From positions 2,976,001 through 3,040,000 of the forward strand of contig NZ_JAIQDI010000001.1 in the NCBI RefSeq assembly GCF_020034665.1: a stretch of 64,000 bases of DNA, written 5' to 3'. Position numbers and translations under genes: made by a program. Shown here one piece after another: positions 9,794-18,813 of this stretch. The notes under the pieces are model-generated. The model saw nothing but the letters and a program-made list of their open reading frames with translations, was not told the origin of the DNA and made no database searches. Each line of letters opens with the position of its first letter. The stretch's first letter is position 1. This stretch comes from Niabella beijingensis. GTDB lineage: Bacteria > Bacteroidota > Bacteroidia > Chitinophagales > Chitinophagaceae.

Positions 9794-10021
9794 TTAGATG
9801 CTTTCGGCCTTCAGGTTTTCAGTTTCTTCATGCACATATTCTTCCAGATCATCGGCCCGGTCTTCAAAACGGCTGGCAACACTGTCTATGAAATCAGCAA
9901 ACTGATCTTTCAGATCGTTTCCTTTGTCTACAATTCGCCTGCGGGTAGTTGTTCCTTTGTCCGGTGCATACAAGATACCTACTATAAGGCCAAGGGCGAA
10001 ACCTGTAACTAGCTTATTCAT
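9794..10021 (-). CDS. YtxH-like small protein
   Basis: The protein has 75 residues. A single N-terminal hydrophobic segment with glycines (VTGFALGLIVGILYAPDKG) is followed by a basic patch (TTRRRI) and an amphipathic helix rich in Asp/Glu. This is the YtxH (PF12732) pattern, with the LxAPxxGxxTR-like block at residues 17-29. Family members are associated with general stress in Bacillus. The molecular role is unknown. It is monocistronic. Confidence 0.8.
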   Translation of the reverse strand: MNKLVTGFALGLIVGILYAPDKGTTTRRRIVDKGNDLKDQFADFIDSVASRFEDRADDLEEYVHEETENLKAESI

Positions 10022-10161
10022 AATATTTTAACTTTTAAGGTTTAAAATTCGGTTCTGATATAAAGGTACATAAATAACTATGCCAAAAAAAGAAATGAAC
10101 CATTAATTGAAAATGAAGTCTGAAGTTTAACGAAAGCTTTGACTGGAAATCAGCTGCAATG

Positions 10162-10911
10162 CTAATCGCGGTAGGCCCTCCCGGTCAATTGCAGGAACAA
10201 TCCTTCCAGACCATCCTGTCCGTGTTTCTCTTTAAGCACCGTCAAACTGCCCTGGCTGATCACCGTTCCTCCATCGATCAGCGCTACTTCTGTACAAAGG
10301 TCTTCCGCTTCCTTTAGCTGATGGGAAGTATAGATTAGCGTGGTTCCGTTGCTGTTGATCTCTTTCAGAAAATGAATAATAGCATTGCGCGACTGCACAT
10401 CAACTCCTACGGTAGGCTCGTCCAGGAAAAGGACCCGGGGGTTGTTCATAACGCCGATGGCCAGGTTGATCCTCCGCTTCATGCCGCCGGAAAATTCTTT
10501 GAGCGGCTTGGCGGCAACATTGCTCAGCCCCATTATTTTCAGGAGATTTGCAGTGGCTTCACGGATCTGCCTGCCATTTAATCCATACCAGGCGCCAAAA
10601 AACTCAAGGTTTTCCGCCGGCGTCAGTTCTTCATAAAAAGAAAAATCCTGTGGTACAAACCCGATCGTATTTTTAACAAAAGCGCTGTTGCCCCGTACTT
10701 CCTTTCCAAAAAGTTGAATGGAACCCTGCTTATAAGGCAGTAATCCCGTCATCAGGTTCATTAAAGTGGTTTTGCCTGCGCCATTCGGTCCGAACAAACC
10801 AAAGCGGCTGCCCTGTTTTACGGTAAGGTCAAGCTGCTGAATGACCGGTTGCGCCATTCCTTTATACCCATAACTGAGGCCGGCAATATGTAAGGCATCT
10901 CCGTTCTGCAT
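10162..10911 (-). CDS. ABC transporter ATP-binding protein
   Basis: This is an ATPase subunit of 249 residues that would energise a membrane permease. Walker A is GPNGAGKTT (about residues 41-49), the signature is EFSGGMKRR, Walker B is VLFLDEPT, and the H-loop is in YTSHQLKEAEDL. The arrangement matches the CcmA/NatA-type subgroup that pairs with ABC-2 permeases. No permease gene is adjacent, so the partner must be encoded elsewhere. It lies 10 bases downstream of the DUF3109 gene and is probably cotranscribed with it. Substrate unknown. Confidence 0.92.
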   Translation of the reverse strand: MQNGDALHIAGLSYGYKGMAQPVIQQLDLTVKQGSRFGLFGPNGAGKTTLMNLMTGLLPYKQGSIQLFGKEVRGNSAFVKNTIGFVPQDFSFYEELTPAENLEFFGAWYGLNGRQIREATANLLKIMGLSNVAAKPLKEFSGGMKRRINLAIGVMNNPRVLFLDEPTVGVDVQSRNAIIHFLKEINSNGTTLIYTSHQLKEAEDLCTEVALIDGGTVISQGSLTVLKEKHGQDGLEGLFLQLTGRAYRD

Positions 10912-10921
10912 CCGTTGCTGT

Positions 10922-11518
10922 TTATTCTACATTATGATCCTTATTCCGGTTGGCGATCTGGTCCAGCACATCATAAAACTCCTGCCCGTACTTCCGGGTA
11001 ATGGGTTCCTTCAGGAACTTGTAAACAGGCACTTCCAGCGACTTGCCCAGTTTACATGCCGGACTGCACATTTTTTTGCGGGGTTCGTAGTTCAGGCGTT
11101 CATAATCGCCATGCCTGCCTTTATAGGCAATAATGGGATAGAGGTGACAGCTGATGGGTTTCTTCCAGGGGATCTTTCCCTCGTTATAGGCCTGTTCAAA
11201 AGCACATTTGATCAATCCGTCCGGTTCACGATAGGCATACACACAGATCTCATTATCCCTGGGCAGGGTAGGGGTTACCCATCCAAATTCTTCATCGTAA
11301 ATATATTTCCCTTTTTTCTCAACCTCGGCGATCGCGGGCTTTGTAAGATAGGGCTTAATTACTTCATAATAGTTGTCCACCAGCTCCAGTTCCTCCTTAT
11401 CAAGCGGAGCTCCGGCGTCCCCGTCTTCACAGCAACCTCCCTTACATTTGGAAAGGTCACATACGAACTGTTTTTCAATCACATCATCGCTGATGAGTTT
11501 ATTGTCAATAACGATCAC
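10922..11518 (-). CDS. DUF3109 family protein (cysteine-rich)
   Basis: The protein has 198 residues and starts at a GTG codon (11518). The cysteine pattern is CDLSKCKGGCC near residues 20-31, then ICVYA, IKCAF, ISCHLYP and MCSPACKLG. This is the DUF3109 arrangement, related to the YkgJ-type CxxxCxxxCC metal or Fe-S binding proteins. Metal binding is likely and the function is unknown. It is abundant in Bacteroidota. It occupies the position downstream of gldE and leads into the ABC ATPase gene 10 bases later. Confidence 0.82.
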   Translation of the reverse strand: MIVIDNKLISDDVIEKQFVCDLSKCKGGCCEDGDAGAPLDKEELELVDNYYEVIKPYLTKPAIAEVEKKGKYIYDEEFGWVTPTLPRDNEICVYAYREPDGLIKCAFEQAYNEGKIPWKKPISCHLYPIIAYKGRHGDYERLNYEPRKKMCSPACKLGKSLEVPVYKFLKEPITRKYGQEFYDVLDQIANRNKDHNVE

Positions 11519-11579
11519 TTGAATTTTTTTGCAAAATTAAGCACCCGGGCCGGGATGCGGATATTATTTCTAAAAAGGG

Positions 11580-12929
11580 TCAGCGGGTGCTGTTATTGAT
11601 GGTGACCTTGGCTGTTTTTACCCGGTTCTTTTCTGTTTCCATAACCGTAAATTCAAAATCGCCTGTTTTTACCACATCGCCCGCGCGCGTCAGTTCTCCG
11701 GAAAGTTCATTGATGAGGCCGCCCAGCGATTCACTGTCACCGCGCACTTCATCAAATGTTTCGATGGGGAGCTTTAAGGCCTTGCACATATCGTGCAGCA
11801 TCGTACGGCCTTCAAAGATGTAATTATTGTCATCGATCCGGTTGATCAGCAGGTCTTCATCATCAAACTCATCTTTCACTTCACCTACCACTTCTTCGAT
11901 GATATCTTCCATGGTCACAATGCCGCTGGTGCCTCCGAATTCATCCACCACCACAGCAAAGTGAATACGTTTTTTCTGGAAATCCAGCAGCAGGTCCTCG
12001 ATCAGCTTGGTTTCCGGCACAAAATAAGGAGCGCGGATTTTTGTATGCCAGTCCTTGATCTCCATGCCGTCATCTAGGTAAGGCACAAGGTCTTTGATAT
12101 TCAGTACCCCGGCAATTTCATCCAGACTGCCTTTATAAACCGGGAGCCGGGAGTAATGAAGTTCACCCACTTCGCGGATCAGGTCCTCAAACGGAGTGTT
12201 ATAGTCCACACCGCTTACATACAGACGGTTGCGCATTACTTTTTTAACGGAGATCTTTCCAAACTTCACAATGCCCTTCATAATATTCTTTTCCTCGGGG
12301 CTTACCTCGTCGGTCTGGATATCGATGGTTTCATCGATCTGCTGGATATTGGTCTCTTCCACCTTATTGGCACCAACAGTACGACCGAAGCTGTCTGCAA
12401 GGGCCACCGTCCAGCGGCTTATTCTGCGCAGCAGCAGGTAAATGGCCTCCACGATCATAATAAGTACCGGCCATTCAAAGGCAAAACGGAGGTTGTTCTG
12501 TGTGGCCCACACCCGCGGAAAGATTTCAACAAGGAAAAGGATCGCAAATGCAATGATGGCAAATTTTATAAAGATCCCCAGCGTCGTATCAAGATATGCT
12601 GCCGGTACATAAAAATTAATAAGATAGTTGGCCAGCACGATCGTGCAGATGTTCACCAGGGTCTTTGCGATGAGCATTGATGTAAAAACCTCCTTGGGCT
12701 CTTCCAGCAGATTCAGGATCCTTTTTGCAGAGGGCTGTTGTTTGGTCTTTAATACATCGATATCCTTCTCATCCAGTGAGAAGATAGCGGCCTGCGAGCC
12801 GGCAATGGAAAATGAGATGATGACCAGTATCACCAGTGCTGCCACCAGGAAGGTGGCATTCTGGATGCCAACGGGCAGCTGGCCCTGTACAACATCTAAT
12901 AGAACGAATGCGTCAGATAGGGTTTTCAA
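11580..12929 (-). CDS. gldE: Gliding-motility-associated protein GldE (CNNM/CBS/CorC domains)
   Basis: The protein has 449 residues. Three or four hydrophobic segments lie in residues 23-200 (CNNM/DUF21 domain). A CBS pair follows around 225-345 (VMRNRLYVSGVDYNTPFEDLI and IHFAVVVDEFGGTSGIVTMEDIIEEVVGEV), then a CorC_HlyC domain to the C terminus (about 365-449). It resembles HlyC/CorC metal transporters. In Bacteroidota the copy next to ssb and mutY is GldE. No ATG is available near the N terminus and the frame begins with TTG at 12929, 44 bases after ssb. It is likely cotranscribed with ssb and mutY. The usual gldD partner is absent downstream. Confidence 0.88.
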   Translation of the reverse strand: MKTLSDAFVLLDVVQGQLPVGIQNATFLVAALVILVIISFSIAGSQAAIFSLDEKDIDVLKTKQQPSAKRILNLLEEPKEVFTSMLIAKTLVNICTIVLANYLINFYVPAAYLDTTLGIFIKFAIIAFAILFLVEIFPRVWATQNNLRFAFEWPVLIMIVEAIYLLLRRISRWTVALADSFGRTVGANKVEETNIQQIDETIDIQTDEVSPEEKNIMKGIVKFGKISVKKVMRNRLYVSGVDYNTPFEDLIREVGELHYSRLPVYKGSLDEIAGVLNIKDLVPYLDDGMEIKDWHTKIRAPYFVPETKLIEDLLLDFQKKRIHFAVVVDEFGGTSGIVTMEDIIEEVVGEVKDEFDDEDLLINRIDDNNYIFEGRTMLHDMCKALKLPIETFDEVRGDSESLGGLINELSGELTRAGDVVKTGDFEFTVMETEKNRVKTAKVTINNSTR

Positions 12930-12973
12930 AATTTCAGTTTTCGTGATGCAGATGTTTACACCGGTCCCGTAGT

Positions 12974-13378
12974 TTAAAAGGGCTGCAGGTCAAAACCTTC
13001 GGGTCCGGCGGCGCCTGAATGTTCATCCGGCGACGGCACACCTTCGGTTTTCTTGTCCAGCATGATCAGGTTTTCTCCCACCACCTCGGTCACATATTTC
13101 TTGGTGCCATCCTTGTCTTCCCAGCTGCGGGTGCGCAGCCGTCCTTCAATATAAACCAGACTGGCCTTGCGAAGGAATTTTTGCGCCAGTTCTGCCAGTC
13201 CGCGCCACAATACTACGGTGTGCCATTCGGTTTGCGAGATCAGTTTACCCGTGCGGTCTTTAAAGGTTTCCGTGGTAGCCAGCGGAAATTTTGCCACGGC
13301 AATGTTGCCTTCCAGTAACTGAACATCCGGGTCTTTTCCTAAATTTCCAATCAACATAACTCTATTAACGCCTCTCAT
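12974..13378 (-). CDS. ssb: Single-stranded DNA-binding protein
   Basis: The protein has 134 residues. The OB fold covers residues 1-105 (GVNRVMLIGNLGKDPDVQ, FPLATTETFKDRTG, TEWHTVVLWRGLAELAQKFL, YIEGRLRTRSWEDKDG). A short flexible tail ends FDLQPF, a variant of the acidic D-D-hydrophobic-P-F tip that recruits repair proteins. It protects ssDNA in replication and recombination. The mutY-ssb-gldE order is conserved in Bacteroidota. Confidence 0.95.
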   Translation of the reverse strand: MRGVNRVMLIGNLGKDPDVQLLEGNIAVAKFPLATTETFKDRTGKLISQTEWHTVVLWRGLAELAQKFLRKASLVYIEGRLRTRSWEDKDGTKKYVTEVVGENLIMLDKKTEGVPSPDEHSGAAGPEGFDLQPF

Positions 13379-13520
13379 AACTATATATTTTTCCTAATTT
13401 TTGTTTACGAAGGTTATTGCAACTTTCACCGGCTTTATTAAACACCAATGATCCGGGTGGTGCTAAAACCCAACTAAAATTAATTTTTTTGAACGGATAA
13501 ACAAAATTAAGAAGCAGAAA

Positions 13521-14570
13521 TCAGAAATTGTCAAGATAACGTGTAATGGTCTTTGGAAAAGGTAATGTTTGGAGCAGGTCCTTTTTCACCCATCGGTAAT
13601 CATTAAAACCGGTTCCTTTTGCCCGAAGCCGGCAGGAAACAAAGACCGATTTTATCAATTGATGACTCAGTTTCTGGGTAAAAACGGGGCTGATCGCGGC
13701 GGCAGCTCCTTTTTCAAGCCATCCGTTTTTGACCGCTGCCCGGAGCAGTGCTTCCGGAGTCATTTCAGCGGCAGCTTCGATCAGCGGAAATTCGTAGAGG
13801 TGCTGCCAGATATCCCTGTTCAGCCGCTCCCTTACCGGAAACGTATTCCTGTGGGCCGGAAGGAAAAAATAAAAATACCGCGTGCGTACTGCCGTTTTTT
13901 TCACCTTGACCGGCAGCAGGTTGACAAGCTCTTTTTTGTAAGCAACACATACCGTATTAAAAGGGCATTGTTCGCATTCCGGAGCTGCAGGCTTGCAAAC
14001 CACTGCACCAAAGTCCATAATTGCCTGGTTGTAAATCCCGGGATTTTTTTTATCGAGCAGTTGGTTCGCCAGGGTGGTGAACTGTTTTTTACCTGCCGTG
14101 GTATCAATGGGCTCGCGGATGCCAAAGATCCGGGCCAGCACCCGGAAGACATTGCCATCGATAACGGCATGGGGAAGCCGGAAGGCAAAGGAGGCGATCG
14201 CAGCCGCCGTGTAAGGGCCGATGCCCTTTAACTTCAGGATCTCTTCGTAGGTGTCCGGGAATCGGCCATTTCGTTCAAAACTGATCTTGCGGGCTGTGAG
14301 GATCAGGTTTTTGCACCGGGAATAATAACCCAGACCTTCCCAGAGTTTGAACACTTCCTGGTCTTCCGCACGGGCAAGATCATCAACGGAAGGGAACCGG
14401 GTAATGAAATTTTCGTAATACTTTAGGCCCTGATCTACACGTGTCTGCTGTAAAATAATCTCGCTCAACCAGATTTTATAAGGGTCCCGGATCCCTTTCC
14501 AGGGCATGATTCTTTTATTTTCGGTCCGGTTCCAGAAAAGCAGGGTCTGTGAAAAGTGACTATGAATCAA
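13521..14570 (-). CDS. mutY: A/G-specific adenine glycosylase
   Basis: MutY removes adenine mispaired with 8-oxoguanine. The protein has 349 residues. The catalytic Glu is in WLSEIILQQTRV, the helix-hairpin-helix is LKGIGPYTAAAIASFAF, and the catalytic Asp is in HAVIDGNVFRVLAR. The [4Fe-4S] ligands are in CKPAAPECEQCPFNTVC. The C-terminal NUDIX-like domain (about 225-345) that reads 8-oxoG is present. There is no in-frame ATG before the conserved N terminus, so a TTG at 14570 or an upstream ATT is used. It is the first gene of the minus-strand mutY-ssb-gldE group and is divergent from the HU-like gene. Confidence 0.94.
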   Translation of the reverse strand: MIHSHFSQTLLFWNRTENKRIMPWKGIRDPYKIWLSEIILQQTRVDQGLKYYENFITRFPSVDDLARAEDQEVFKLWEGLGYYSRCKNLILTARKISFERNGRFPDTYEEILKLKGIGPYTAAAIASFAFRLPHAVIDGNVFRVLARIFGIREPIDTTAGKKQFTTLANQLLDKKNPGIYNQAIMDFGAVVCKPAAPECEQCPFNTVCVAYKKELVNLLPVKVKKTAVRTRYFYFFLPAHRNTFPVRERLNRDIWQHLYEFPLIEAAAEMTPEALLRAAVKNGWLEKGAAAAISPVFTQKLSHQLIKSVFVSCRLRAKGTGFNDYRWVKKDLLQTLPFPKTITRYLDNF

Positions 14571-14748
14571 TTTTTTATGAATTAAAAAGCGGAAATTTTC
14601 AATTAAATGTCGTAAATTACCCTAAAATTCTTCAATTTTATAAAATTTGGATTAATAATTGATTGTAAACTATTTATTAAAGTTTTGCACACTTATTGCT
14701 GTAACTTTATACGGCAATAATCATTAAACTATTTTAATATCAGGAACT

Positions 14749-15072
14749 ATGCGAAAAGCAGACTTAGTAAATAAGATCTCCGACAAAACGGGTATCCCCA
14801 AGGTCGACGTACTTGTTACATTGGAAACGATGTTCAAGGAAGTTAAAGATACCTTAGCCTCTGGTGAAAATATTTATATCAGAGGGTTTGGCAGTTTTAT
14901 CACCAAAAAACGAGCTGCTAAAATCGGCAGGAACATAAAAAAGAATGTAGCTGTTCATATACCTGAGCACTATATCCCCGCTTTTAAGCCCGCGAAAGAG
15001 TTCACTGCCGAAGTTAAAAAACTCGTTGAACCGAAACCTGACGCAGGTCCGGGCGAAGACGCTGATGATTAG
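14749..15072 (+). CDS. HU/IHF-family DNA-binding protein
   Basis: The protein has 107 residues. It opens MRKADLVNKISDKTGIPKVDV, continues through GENIYIRGFGSFITKKRAAKIGRN and a beta-arm segment (about 55-75), and ends in an HU-type C-terminal helix (AFKPAKEFTAEVK). An acidic tail (EPKPDAGPGEDADD) extends past the roughly 90-residue core. It binds and bends DNA as a nucleoid protein. It sits upstream of the TPR, mini-protein and RNase G genes. Confidence 0.93.
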   Translation: MRKADLVNKISDKTGIPKVDVLVTLETMFKEVKDTLASGENIYIRGFGSFITKKRAAKIGRNIKKNVAVHIPEHYIPAFKPAKEFTAEVKKLVEPKPDAGPGEDADD

Positions 15073-15137
15073 AATTGTTGAAAAAAACTTCGTTTTGTAG
15101 CGGATTGCTGTTACCTTTGCCGTCCAATTAAGGACAT

Positions 15138-16013
15138 TTGAAGAAGCCTCAGATAATAACCATTGTTGTGGCGGCGGTAGCGGTAGTGTTGCTGCTGGCT
15201 TTTGGCCGCACCACACCCAGACCCGGAGCCAAGCAGGCTTCCGGCGAAGCTGTGCAGGAGCAGGCTGCGGGTGATCATGATCATGCCAACGAGGCCGGTT
15301 CTTTTTCAATTGACACCATCCTTGCATTATCAAAAAAAGAGCTGCCTGCAGATCAGGTGTTACGGCTGGATCTGCTGGAGCAAAGTATTACCCGGGGAGA
15401 TGTGAAAAAGCAGCAACTTGATGTGTATCATCAACTTGCACATTTCTGGAGGGATACGGCCAAAGCTTTCATACCCTATGCATGGTACACCGCCGAATCT
15501 GCGCGGTTGGAAAATTCCGAAAAAAGCCTCAACTTTGCAGCCCAAATATTCCTGAACCAGTTGCCCCAGGTCGAAAATGAGCAGACACGTCATTGGATGG
15601 CCGAACAGGCAAAGGACCTGTTTGAGAAGACATTGTCCGTAAATCCGGCAAATGATTCTGCTCAGGTTGGTTTGGGAGCTACCTTCCTTTACGGAGGATT
15701 GGGTACTCCTATGGAGGGTATCGGAAAAATAAGAGCTGTTGTAGAAAAAGACAGTACCAACGTTTATGCGCAAATGACCCTGGCCACAGCTTCCCTTATG
15801 AGTGGTCAGAAACAGAAAGCGCAGGAACGGCTGGAGACCGTTTTAAGACTGCAGCCGCAGAACATCCAGGCAACCCTGATGCTTGGGGATCTGTATGAAA
15901 AGGATGGGAATAAGGATCAGGCAGTGCAATGGTATTCCAAAGCATTGAAGCTGGTTCAACGAGCGGATATTAAAGCTGAACTGGAAAAGCGAATAGACGC
16001 ATTAAAGAAATAA
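15138..16013 (+). CDS. Membrane-anchored tetratricopeptide-repeat protein
   Basis: The protein has 291 residues and starts at TTG 15138, preceded by AAGGA. The start gives MKKPQIITIVVAAVAVVLLLAFG, an uncleaved anchor or signal segment. After a low-complexity linker with a DHDH patch (residues 45-50), the domain from about 75 to 285 is helical. At least three TPR units are visible near the C terminus (VYAQMTLATASLMSGQKQKA, IQATLMLGDLYEKDGNKDQA). This makes it a probable scaffold exposed to the periplasm. The HU-TPR-miniprotein-rng order suggests a housekeeping role. Partner unknown. Confidence 0.8.
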   Translation: MKKPQIITIVVAAVAVVLLLAFGRTTPRPGAKQASGEAVQEQAAGDHDHANEAGSFSIDTILALSKKELPADQVLRLDLLEQSITRGDVKKQQLDVYHQLAHFWRDTAKAFIPYAWYTAESARLENSEKSLNFAAQIFLNQLPQVENEQTRHWMAEQAKDLFEKTLSVNPANDSAQVGLGATFLYGGLGTPMEGIGKIRAVVEKDSTNVYAQMTLATASLMSGQKQKAQERLETVLRLQPQNIQATLMLGDLYEKDGNKDQAVQWYSKALKLVQRADIKAELEKRIDALKK

Positions 16014-16049
16014 AAATATTTAAGTTCATTTTTAAAAAATTTATTGAGT

Positions 16050-16142
16050 ATGCCTTGTGGTAAAAAAAGAAAACGTCATAAAATCGCGACGCACAAACGT
16101 AAAAAAAGACTGAGAAAAAATCGTCATAAGAAAAGAAAATAA
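16050..16142 (+). CDS. AURKAIP1/COX24-domain mini protein (30 residues, extremely basic)
   Basis: The ORF encodes 30 residues starting MPCGKKRKRHKIATHKRKKR and ending RHKKRK. More than half of the residues are Lys or Arg. I recognise the sequence as the conserved AURKAIP1/COX24-domain protein of Bacteroidota. Its mitochondrial relative is the small-subunit protein mS38, so a ribosomal role is likely. The start is ATG with no Shine-Dalgarno. It lies 36 bases downstream of the TPR gene and upstream of rng. Confidence 0.85.
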   Translation: MPCGKKRKRHKIATHKRKKRLRKNRHKKRK

Positions 16143-16170
16143 GATAACGTTTTTCTTTTAAGACATTTGA

Positions 16171-16224
16171 AATAACAGGTAACGTTCTGTTGAGAATAGA
16201 AATTACCTGTTATTGCTTTTGTCG
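16171..16224 (+). terminator. Long-loop hairpin between the mini-protein gene and rng
   Basis: A perfect 12-base inverted repeat (AATAACAGGTAA at 16171-16182 with 16203-16214) encloses a 20-base loop and is followed by GCTTTTGTCGTTT. It could be a weak intrinsic terminator, or a processing or regulatory hairpin in the rng leader. The long loop and interrupted T-tract make termination uncertain. Confidence 0.45.
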
Positions 16225-16353
16225 TTTATCGGTTTTAAATAATGAAGTGCGCATCCCTTTTTTGTTTGCTGCCATACTACTATTTTGCCTCTCATTATTC
16301 TGCTAGCCGGTTTTTTATAATACTATCAAGATGAGTACTCATGGTGGTTTCTC

Positions 16354-17907
16354 ATGAATAAAGACCTTATTATTAATGCCACCCCTACAGGGGTGGATAT
16401 CGCCCTACTTGAAAATAACAAACTCGTAGAGCTTCATAGCGAAAAAACGGATTCCCGTTTCGCCGTAGGTGACCTTTACCTGGGCAAAGTAAAAAAACTG
16501 ATGCCGGGACTAAATGCGGCATTTATCGACCTGGGGTATGAAAAGGATGCCTTCCTGCATTACACCGATCTGAGCCCTTATGTGAAGTCGCTGCTGAAAT
16601 TTACCCAGCAGGCGATGAACCAGAATGGCGAACAGGGAATGGATTTCTCCAAATTCGAGATCGAGCCCGAGATCATTAAAACGGGTAAGATCACCGAAGT
16701 ATTGAGCGGAAAGCCGCATATCCTTGTGCAGATACTAAAAGAGCCGATAGCAGCAAAAGGCCCCCGCCTCAGTTGCGAACTTTCCCTGCCCGGGCGGTAT
16801 ATTGTTATTACCCCTTTCAATAATATTGTAGCTGTATCCAAGAAGATCCACTCTTCTGAAGAACGTAAACGGCTGCAGAAAATTGTGGAGGCGGTGAAAC
16901 CAAAAAACTTTGGAGTGATTGTACGTACAGCTGCTGAGGGTAAGAATACTGCTGAACTGTACGAGGACCTTACCAACCTGGTAACTTCCTGGAAGACCAT
17001 CGAACAGAACCTGAAAGGCGCTGTGGCGCCTGCCAAGATCCTGAGCGAGCAGAATAAGACCAACAGCATTTTAAGAGACCTGCTGAATGCGGACTTCAAC
17101 CGTATTATCGTCAATTCAAAAAATATTTTTACCGAAACCAAACAGTACATCCAGAAAATTGCACCGGAAAAATCGGAGATCGTTTCGCTTTATCAGAGTC
17201 CGGGGGGCATTTTTGACTCATTTGGTATTACCAAACAGGTGAAATCCTCGTTCGGAAAAACGGTGAACCTCAACAGCGGGGCCTACCTGATCATTGAGCA
17301 CACGGAGGCACTGCATGTCATTGACGTGAACAGCGGCTATAAAAATGTAAGTAACAATCAGGAACAGAATGCCCTGGCCACCAACCTGGAGGCCGCCGAA
17401 GAAATTTCGAGACAGCTGCGGCTGCGGGATATCGGGGGGATCATCGTTGTGGATTTCATCGATATGAAGCTGGCCGAGAATAAACGGACCCTCTATGAGA
17501 AAATGGAGGAGTTTATGAGGGCCGACCGTGCCCGGCATTCGGTGCTGCCCATATCCAAGTTTGGCCTCATGCAGATCACCCGGCAGCGGATGCGCCCGGA
17601 GGTGAATATCAATACACAGGAGATCTGCCCTACCTGTCATGGTACCGGCAAGATCGCTTCTTCCCTGATCCTTGAAGATGAGATCGAAAAGAACCTTAGT
17701 TATCTAATCACTCATAAACATTCCGGCCTGAAGCTGGTGGTGAACCCCATTATTTACGCCTATCTTACAAAAGGATTCTGGTTCAACAGCAAGCTGGCAA
17801 AATGGAATAAGAAATTCGGACAAAAAATCAAACTGGAGCAGAACAATGCCTATCAGCTGATCGAATACCGCTTTTTCAACAGCGATGAGGAAGAAATTAA
17901 AATGTAA
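16354..17907 (+). CDS. rng: Ribonuclease G/E family endoribonuclease
   Basis: The protein has 517 residues, near RNase G length, without the long RNase E scaffold tail. The N-terminal S1 domain (about 37-125) includes VGDLYLGKVKKLMPGLNAAF. The catalytic DNase I-like region contains ALHVIDVNSG and GGIIVVDFIDMK, whose aspartates coordinate Mg2+. The zinc-link motif is CPTCHGTGK near residue 428. It cleaves single-stranded AU-rich RNA in rRNA maturation and mRNA decay. It follows the HU, TPR and mini-protein genes. Confidence 0.95.
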   Translation: MNKDLIINATPTGVDIALLENNKLVELHSEKTDSRFAVGDLYLGKVKKLMPGLNAAFIDLGYEKDAFLHYTDLSPYVKSLLKFTQQAMNQNGEQGMDFSKFEIEPEIIKTGKITEVLSGKPHILVQILKEPIAAKGPRLSCELSLPGRYIVITPFNNIVAVSKKIHSSEERKRLQKIVEAVKPKNFGVIVRTAAEGKNTAELYEDLTNLVTSWKTIEQNLKGAVAPAKILSEQNKTNSILRDLLNADFNRIIVNSKNIFTETKQYIQKIAPEKSEIVSLYQSPGGIFDSFGITKQVKSSFGKTVNLNSGAYLIIEHTEALHVIDVNSGYKNVSNNQEQNALATNLEAAEEISRQLRLRDIGGIIVVDFIDMKLAENKRTLYEKMEEFMRADRARHSVLPISKFGLMQITRQRMRPEVNINTQEICPTCHGTGKIASSLILEDEIEKNLSYLITHKHSGLKLVVNPIIYAYLTKGFWFNSKLAKWNKKFGQKIKLEQNNAYQLIEYRFFNSDEEEIKM

Positions 17908-17918
17908 GCGGGCGGATC

Positions 17919-18413
17919 TTAATTATGCAGCGCTTTCCAGATATGTTCCGGATCGGAAAAAATGAATGTGTTTCCCGGCACCGGCATTACCAACCAATAG
18001 CCTGCTGATATTTCGGTTTCAAGCTCGTCCTTATCCCATCCGCAATAGCCGATAAATAAACGGACCTCCTGTTCGGCCCGGCCGGCCCGGCTCATATAAG
18101 AGAGGGCTTGTTTAAAGTCTCCGCCGGCAGATAATGTACCGGATACCACCGTTCCGCCGGAGATCTGATCCGGACAGCGGTGAATAAAAAAGAGATGCTC
18201 CTGGTCGACAGGGCCACCTTCATATAACGGAAGGGGCGGATAACTCCGGAACTCCACCAGTTCATTGAATACTCTTGGAAAGCGCCTGTTTAAAACAAAG
18301 CCCATGGCACCGCTGTCATTATATTCCGTGATCAGTACCACCGTCTGTTTAAAATAGGGATCGTCCATTATTGCAGTGCTGACCAACAGCATACCAGGTG
18401 AAAGAAGAGTCAT
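17919..18413 (-). CDS. YqgE/AlgH family protein
   Basis: The protein has 164 residues of the YqgE/AlgH fold. It opens LLSPGMLLVSTAIMDDPYFKQ and continues TEYNDSGAMGFVLNRRF, LPLYEGGPVDQEHLFFIH and RLFIGYCGWDKDELETEI. The biochemical function is not established; in Pseudomonas AlgH has been linked to alginate regulation. It is somewhat shorter than the roughly 185 residues of proteobacterial homologs. It converges on rng with only 11 bases between the stops and no clear terminator. Confidence 0.93.
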   Translation of the reverse strand: MTLLSPGMLLVSTAIMDDPYFKQTVVLITEYNDSGAMGFVLNRRFPRVFNELVEFRSYPPLPLYEGGPVDQEHLFFIHRCPDQISGGTVVSGTLSAGGDFKQALSYMSRAGRAEQEVRLFIGYCGWDKDELETEISAGYWLVMPVPGNTFIFSDPEHIWKALHN

Positions 18414-18503
18414 GTTCTTAAGAATAAAGGAAACAAAACTTCCGTATTGACCGGGGAAGCTAGGCCCTGTAAATAAAAAAGGATAAAAAACCGGAACCGC
18501 CGG

Positions 18504-18746
18504 TCAGTTTTTGGGGATCAGAAAATAAAAGGGCTTTAGGTGAGGGCGGCGGATCGCCTTCAGCAATTTTCTTTTTTTGGTGGTGATACGGTTGCGGATA
18601 ACCAGTTCATGGGCGGCGCAAAAATTGTCATCCGTATCCACGCAGGCTATGACCTTATGCACAAACTGCACCTCCTGATCAATTGCCTCAGGAGTGCATT
18701 CATTTTCTTTTAATAAGAAGATAATATCGCGGCTATAATCGTTCAT
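18504..18746 (-). CDS. Hypothetical small protein
   Basis: The protein has 80 residues and I do not recognise it. It is soluble, with no signal peptide. It contains two cysteines (NECTPE, IACVDT) plus NFCAAHEL and a basic C terminus (TTKKRKLLKAIRRPHLKPF). A start codon, stop and distance from neighbours typical for a gene support it, but small size leaves doubt. Confidence 0.55.
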   Translation of the reverse strand: MNDYSRDIIFLLKENECTPEAIDQEVQFVHKVIACVDTDDNFCAAHELVIRNRITTKKRKLLKAIRRPHLKPFYFLIPKN

Positions 18747-18813
18747 ATTGTTTCCACTCCGGCTTAAAATGAACCTTTATAAAAATAAGCTTTTTTTCAA
18801 TCCGATACAAGAA

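Noticed and set aside
14684..14709. Promoter of the HU-like gene (TTTG and TAACTTTA)
   Set aside because: The spacing is only 14 bases, shorter than the usual 19-20, and the last base of the -7 element does not match.
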